Position numbers and translations under genes: made by a program
The notes under the pieces: generated by a model
What the model saw: the letters and a program-made list of their open reading frames with translations, nothing else
The model's database searches: none
What the model was told of the DNA's origin: nothing
Assembly: GCA_945952025.1 (NCBI GenBank)
Contig: CAMFGW010000004.1
Location: 1 to 64,000, forward strand
Direction: 5' to 3'
DNA length: 64,000 nt
From: an uncultured Paracoccaceae bacterium
Lineage (GTDB): Bacteria; Pseudomonadota; Alphaproteobacteria; Rhodobacterales; Rhodobacteraceae
Part shown: one piece after another, positions 61,601 to 64,000 of the stretch
Layout: every line of letters starts with the position of its first letter
How positions within the stretch are numbered: the stretch's first letter is position 1

Positions 61601-64000
61601 CTACGCCTCCCCGCCACCCAGGGCCCGCTTCAGGTCATAAAGCGCCGCGAGCGCCTGCAGGGGCGTCAGCTCGTCGGGATGCAGTGCGCGCAATTGCTCC
61701 TCGAGGGGCGAGGGCCCGCGCGGCGCCGCAGGCCGGGGCGCGGCGGGCGCCAGGCTGAAAAGCGGCAGGTCGTCGATCAAGGCGGCCTTCTTGGCCCCGC
61801 CCTCGCGCTCGCCCCTTTCCAGCGCCTCCAGGACCACGCGCGCCCGCTCGATCACGCTTGCGGGCAGGCCGGCCAGCCGCGCGACCTGCACGCCGTAGCT
61901 GCGGTCGGCCGCCCCCTTGCGGACCTCGTGCAGGAAGATCACGTCGCCCTGCCATTCCTTGACCGTCACCGTCGCATTCTCGACCCCCGGCAAGGTGCCG
62001 GCGAGCGCGGTCATCTCGTGGTAATGCGTCGCGAAAAGCGCCCGGCAGCGGTTCATCCCGTGCAGATGCTCAAGCGTCGCCCAGGCGATCGACAGGCCGT
62101 CATAGGTCGCCGTGCCGCGCCCGATCTCGTCCAGGATGACCAGCGCGCGGTCGTCGGCCTGATTGAGGATCGCGGCCGTTTCCACCATCTCGACCATGAA
62201 GGTCGACCGGCCGCGCGCCAGATCGTCCGCCGCGCCGACCCGGCTGAACAGCTGGCTGACCATCCCCACATGCGCCCGCGCCGCCGGCACATAGGCCCCG
62301 GCCTGCGCCAGAAGGGCGATGAGCGCATTCTGGCGCAGGAAGGTCGACTTCCCCGCCATGTTGGGCCCGGTCAGAAGCCAGATCGCCGCGCCCTTCGGGC
62401 TTTCGGCCAGGGTGCAGTCGTTGGCGACGAAGGGCTCGCCCGACCGTTTCAGCGCACGTTCCACGACCGGGTGACGGCCGCCCTCGACGGTGAAGGCGCG
62501 GCTGTCGTCGACCGTGGGCTCAGTCCAGCCCTCGCCCCGCGCAAGGTCGGCGAAAGCCGCGGCCACGTCGACCCCGGCGAGCGCCGCCGCCGCCGCCCCG
62601 ATGGGCGCGACCTCGGCCAGAACGGCGGCGCGCAGATCCTCGTAGAGCCGCTTTTCGATCTCGAGCGCGCGGGCGCCCGCGTTCAGGATCTTCGTCTCCA
62701 TCTCGCTCAGGGGCAGGGTGGTGAAGCGGACCTGGTTGGCGGTCGTCTGGCGGTGGATGAAGGTCTCGCTCAGGGGCGGCGACAGCATGCGGGTCGCGTG
62801 GGTGTCGGTCGTTTCGATGAAGTATCCCAGCACATTGTTGTGCTTGATCTTCAGGCTCTGAATGCCGGTCAGCGCCACATAGTCGGCCTGCATCGCCGCG
62901 ATGACGCCGCGCCCCTCGTCGCGCAGCGTGCGGGCCTCGTCCAGCCCGGCGTCGTGGCCGGGCGCGATGAAGCCGCCGTCGCGCGCCAGAAGGGGCGGCG
63001 ACATGACCAGCGCGGCGTCGAGCCGGTCGATCAGCGGCCCGAAGCCCAGAAGTGCCCCGGCCGCCGAGGCGAGCCGCTCGGCCGGATGGTCCTGAAGCGC
63101 CTCGGCCAGGTCGCCCGCGCCCCTCAACCCCTCGCGGATCGCCCCCAGATCGCGCGGGCCGCCCCGGTCCAGCGCAAGCCGCGACAGGGCGCGGTCGATG
63201 TCCGGCACCTGCCTCAGCGCCGTGCGCAGGCGGTCGGCCAGCGCGCCGTCGTCAACCAGCGCCCGGACCGCCTGAAGCCGCGCCCTGACCTCGGACAGGT
63301 CGCGCGAGGGGGCCGAAAGCCGCCTGTCCAGCAGCCGCGCGCCGGCCGCCGTCACGGTCCGGTCGATGGCCGCGATCAGCGAACCCTCGCGGCCGCCCGA
63401 CAGGCTTTGGGTGATTTCCAGGTTTCGCCGCGTCGCCGCGTCGATCTGCATCGACCCGCCCGCCGCCTCGCGCACGGGGGGGCGCAGAAGCGGCAGCCGC
63501 CCGCGCTGGGTCAGGTCCAGATATTCGACGAGCCCACCGAGTGCCGCCAGATCGGCGCGCCCGAAGGTCCCGAAGGCCTCGAGCGTGCCGACGCCATACA
63601 GGGCCGCCAGCCGCCGCTCGCCGCCCTGGCTGTCGAAGGCGGTCCGCGCCATCGGCGTCAGCGCCACGCCCGCATCCTCGGCCAGGGGGGCAAAGTCGGC
63701 CTCGCGGGTTTCGCTGACCAGAAGCTCGCGCGGGGCGAGGCGGGCAAGTTCGGGACCGAGCCGCACCGCCGGGCAGGTCATCACGCGCACCTCGCCGGTC
63801 GAGATGTCGGCCCAGGCGAGCGCGGCCTCGTCCCGTACCTCGGCCCAGGCCGCCAGGAAATTGTGCCGTCGGGCCTCCAGAAGCGTGTCCTCAGTCAGCG
63901 TGCCGGGGGTCACGAGCCTGACCACGTCGCGCGCCACGACCAACTTCGCGCCACGCTTCTTGGCCTCGGCCGGGTCTTCCATCTGTTCGGCGATTGCCAC
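61601..64000 (-). CDS. mutS: DNA mismatch repair protein MutS (5' end truncated by window edge)
   Basis: LTGPNMAGKSTFLRQNALIALLAQAGAYVPA Walker A; DEIGRGTATYDGLSIAWA; FATHYHEM. Confidence 0.96.
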   Translation of the reverse strand: MAIAEQMEDPAEAKKRGAKLVVARDVVRLVTPGTLTEDTLLEARRHNFLAAWAEVRDEAALAWADISTGEVRVMTCPAVRLGPELARLAPRELLVSETREADFAPLAEDAGVALTPMARTAFDSQGGERRLAALYGVGTLEAFGTFGRADLAALGGLVEYLDLTQRGRLPLLRPPVREAAGGSMQIDAATRRNLEITQSLSGGREGSLIAAIDRTVTAAGARLLDRRLSAPSRDLSEVRARLQAVRALVDDGALADRLRTALRQVPDIDRALSRLALDRGGPRDLGAIREGLRGAGDLAEALQDHPAERLASAAGALLGFGPLIDRLDAALVMSPPLLARDGGFIAPGHDAGLDEARTLRDEGRGVIAAMQADYVALTGIQSLKIKHNNVLGYFIETTDTHATRMLSPPLSETFIHRQTTANQVRFTTLPLSEMETKILNAGARALEIEKRLYEDLRAAVLAEVAPIGAAAAALAGVDVAAAFADLARGEGWTEPTVDDSRAFTVEGGRHPVVERALKRSGEPFVANDCTLAESPKGAAIWLLTGPNMAGKSTFLRQNALIALLAQAGAYVPAARAHVGMVSQLFSRVGAADDLARGRSTFMVEMVETAAILNQADDRALVILDEIGRGTATYDGLSIAWATLEHLHGMNRCRALFATHYHEMTALAGTLPGVENATVTVKEWQGDVIFLHEVRKGAADRSYGVQVARLAGLPASVIERARVVLEALERGEREGGAKKAALIDDLPLFSLAPAAPRPAAPRGPSPLEEQLRALHPDELTPLQALAALYDLKRALGGGEA

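Overview
High-GC alphaproteobacterial chromosome segment, Rhodobacterales-like by gene content and order. The window is almost fully coding and I see no transposases, CRISPR arrays or rRNA. The centrepiece is an apparently intact gene transfer agent (GTA) structural cluster at about 13.0-27.8 kb (RcGTA-type g1-g15 plus a translationally coupled DUF2793 protein and cysE). It sits behind a near-consensus TTGACT-N17-TATAGG promoter. Flanking genes are core functions: rne tail, tusA-like, ptsP, lysC, fabD-fabG-acpP-fabF-mltG, pdhABC, ftsB-like, fda, pgk, two cyclophilins, tyrS, anmK, rarD-like, desaturase, eno, Fur-family regulator, two tRNA-Asp, hemA, RodZ-like, ispG, uup-like ABC-F, RACE-type corrinoid activator, ltrA-like, ridA-like, rdgB, rph, hrcA, grpE, mutS. 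The least explained signals are: (1) a four-copy family of ~190-235 bp intergenic elements built of several hairpins with compensatory changes between copies; (2) an Arg-rich 30-codon ORF starting at the predicted 5' end of the GTA transcript; (3) a GTA small-terminase frame lacking any ATG/GTG/TTG start upstream of an internal Met; (4) a 22-bp near-perfect palindrome at the pdhA promoter; (5) a perfect FNR box upstream of hemA; and (6) an apparent change of strand composition near 28-29 kb. All calls come from reading the sequence and supplied ORFs; no searches were run.
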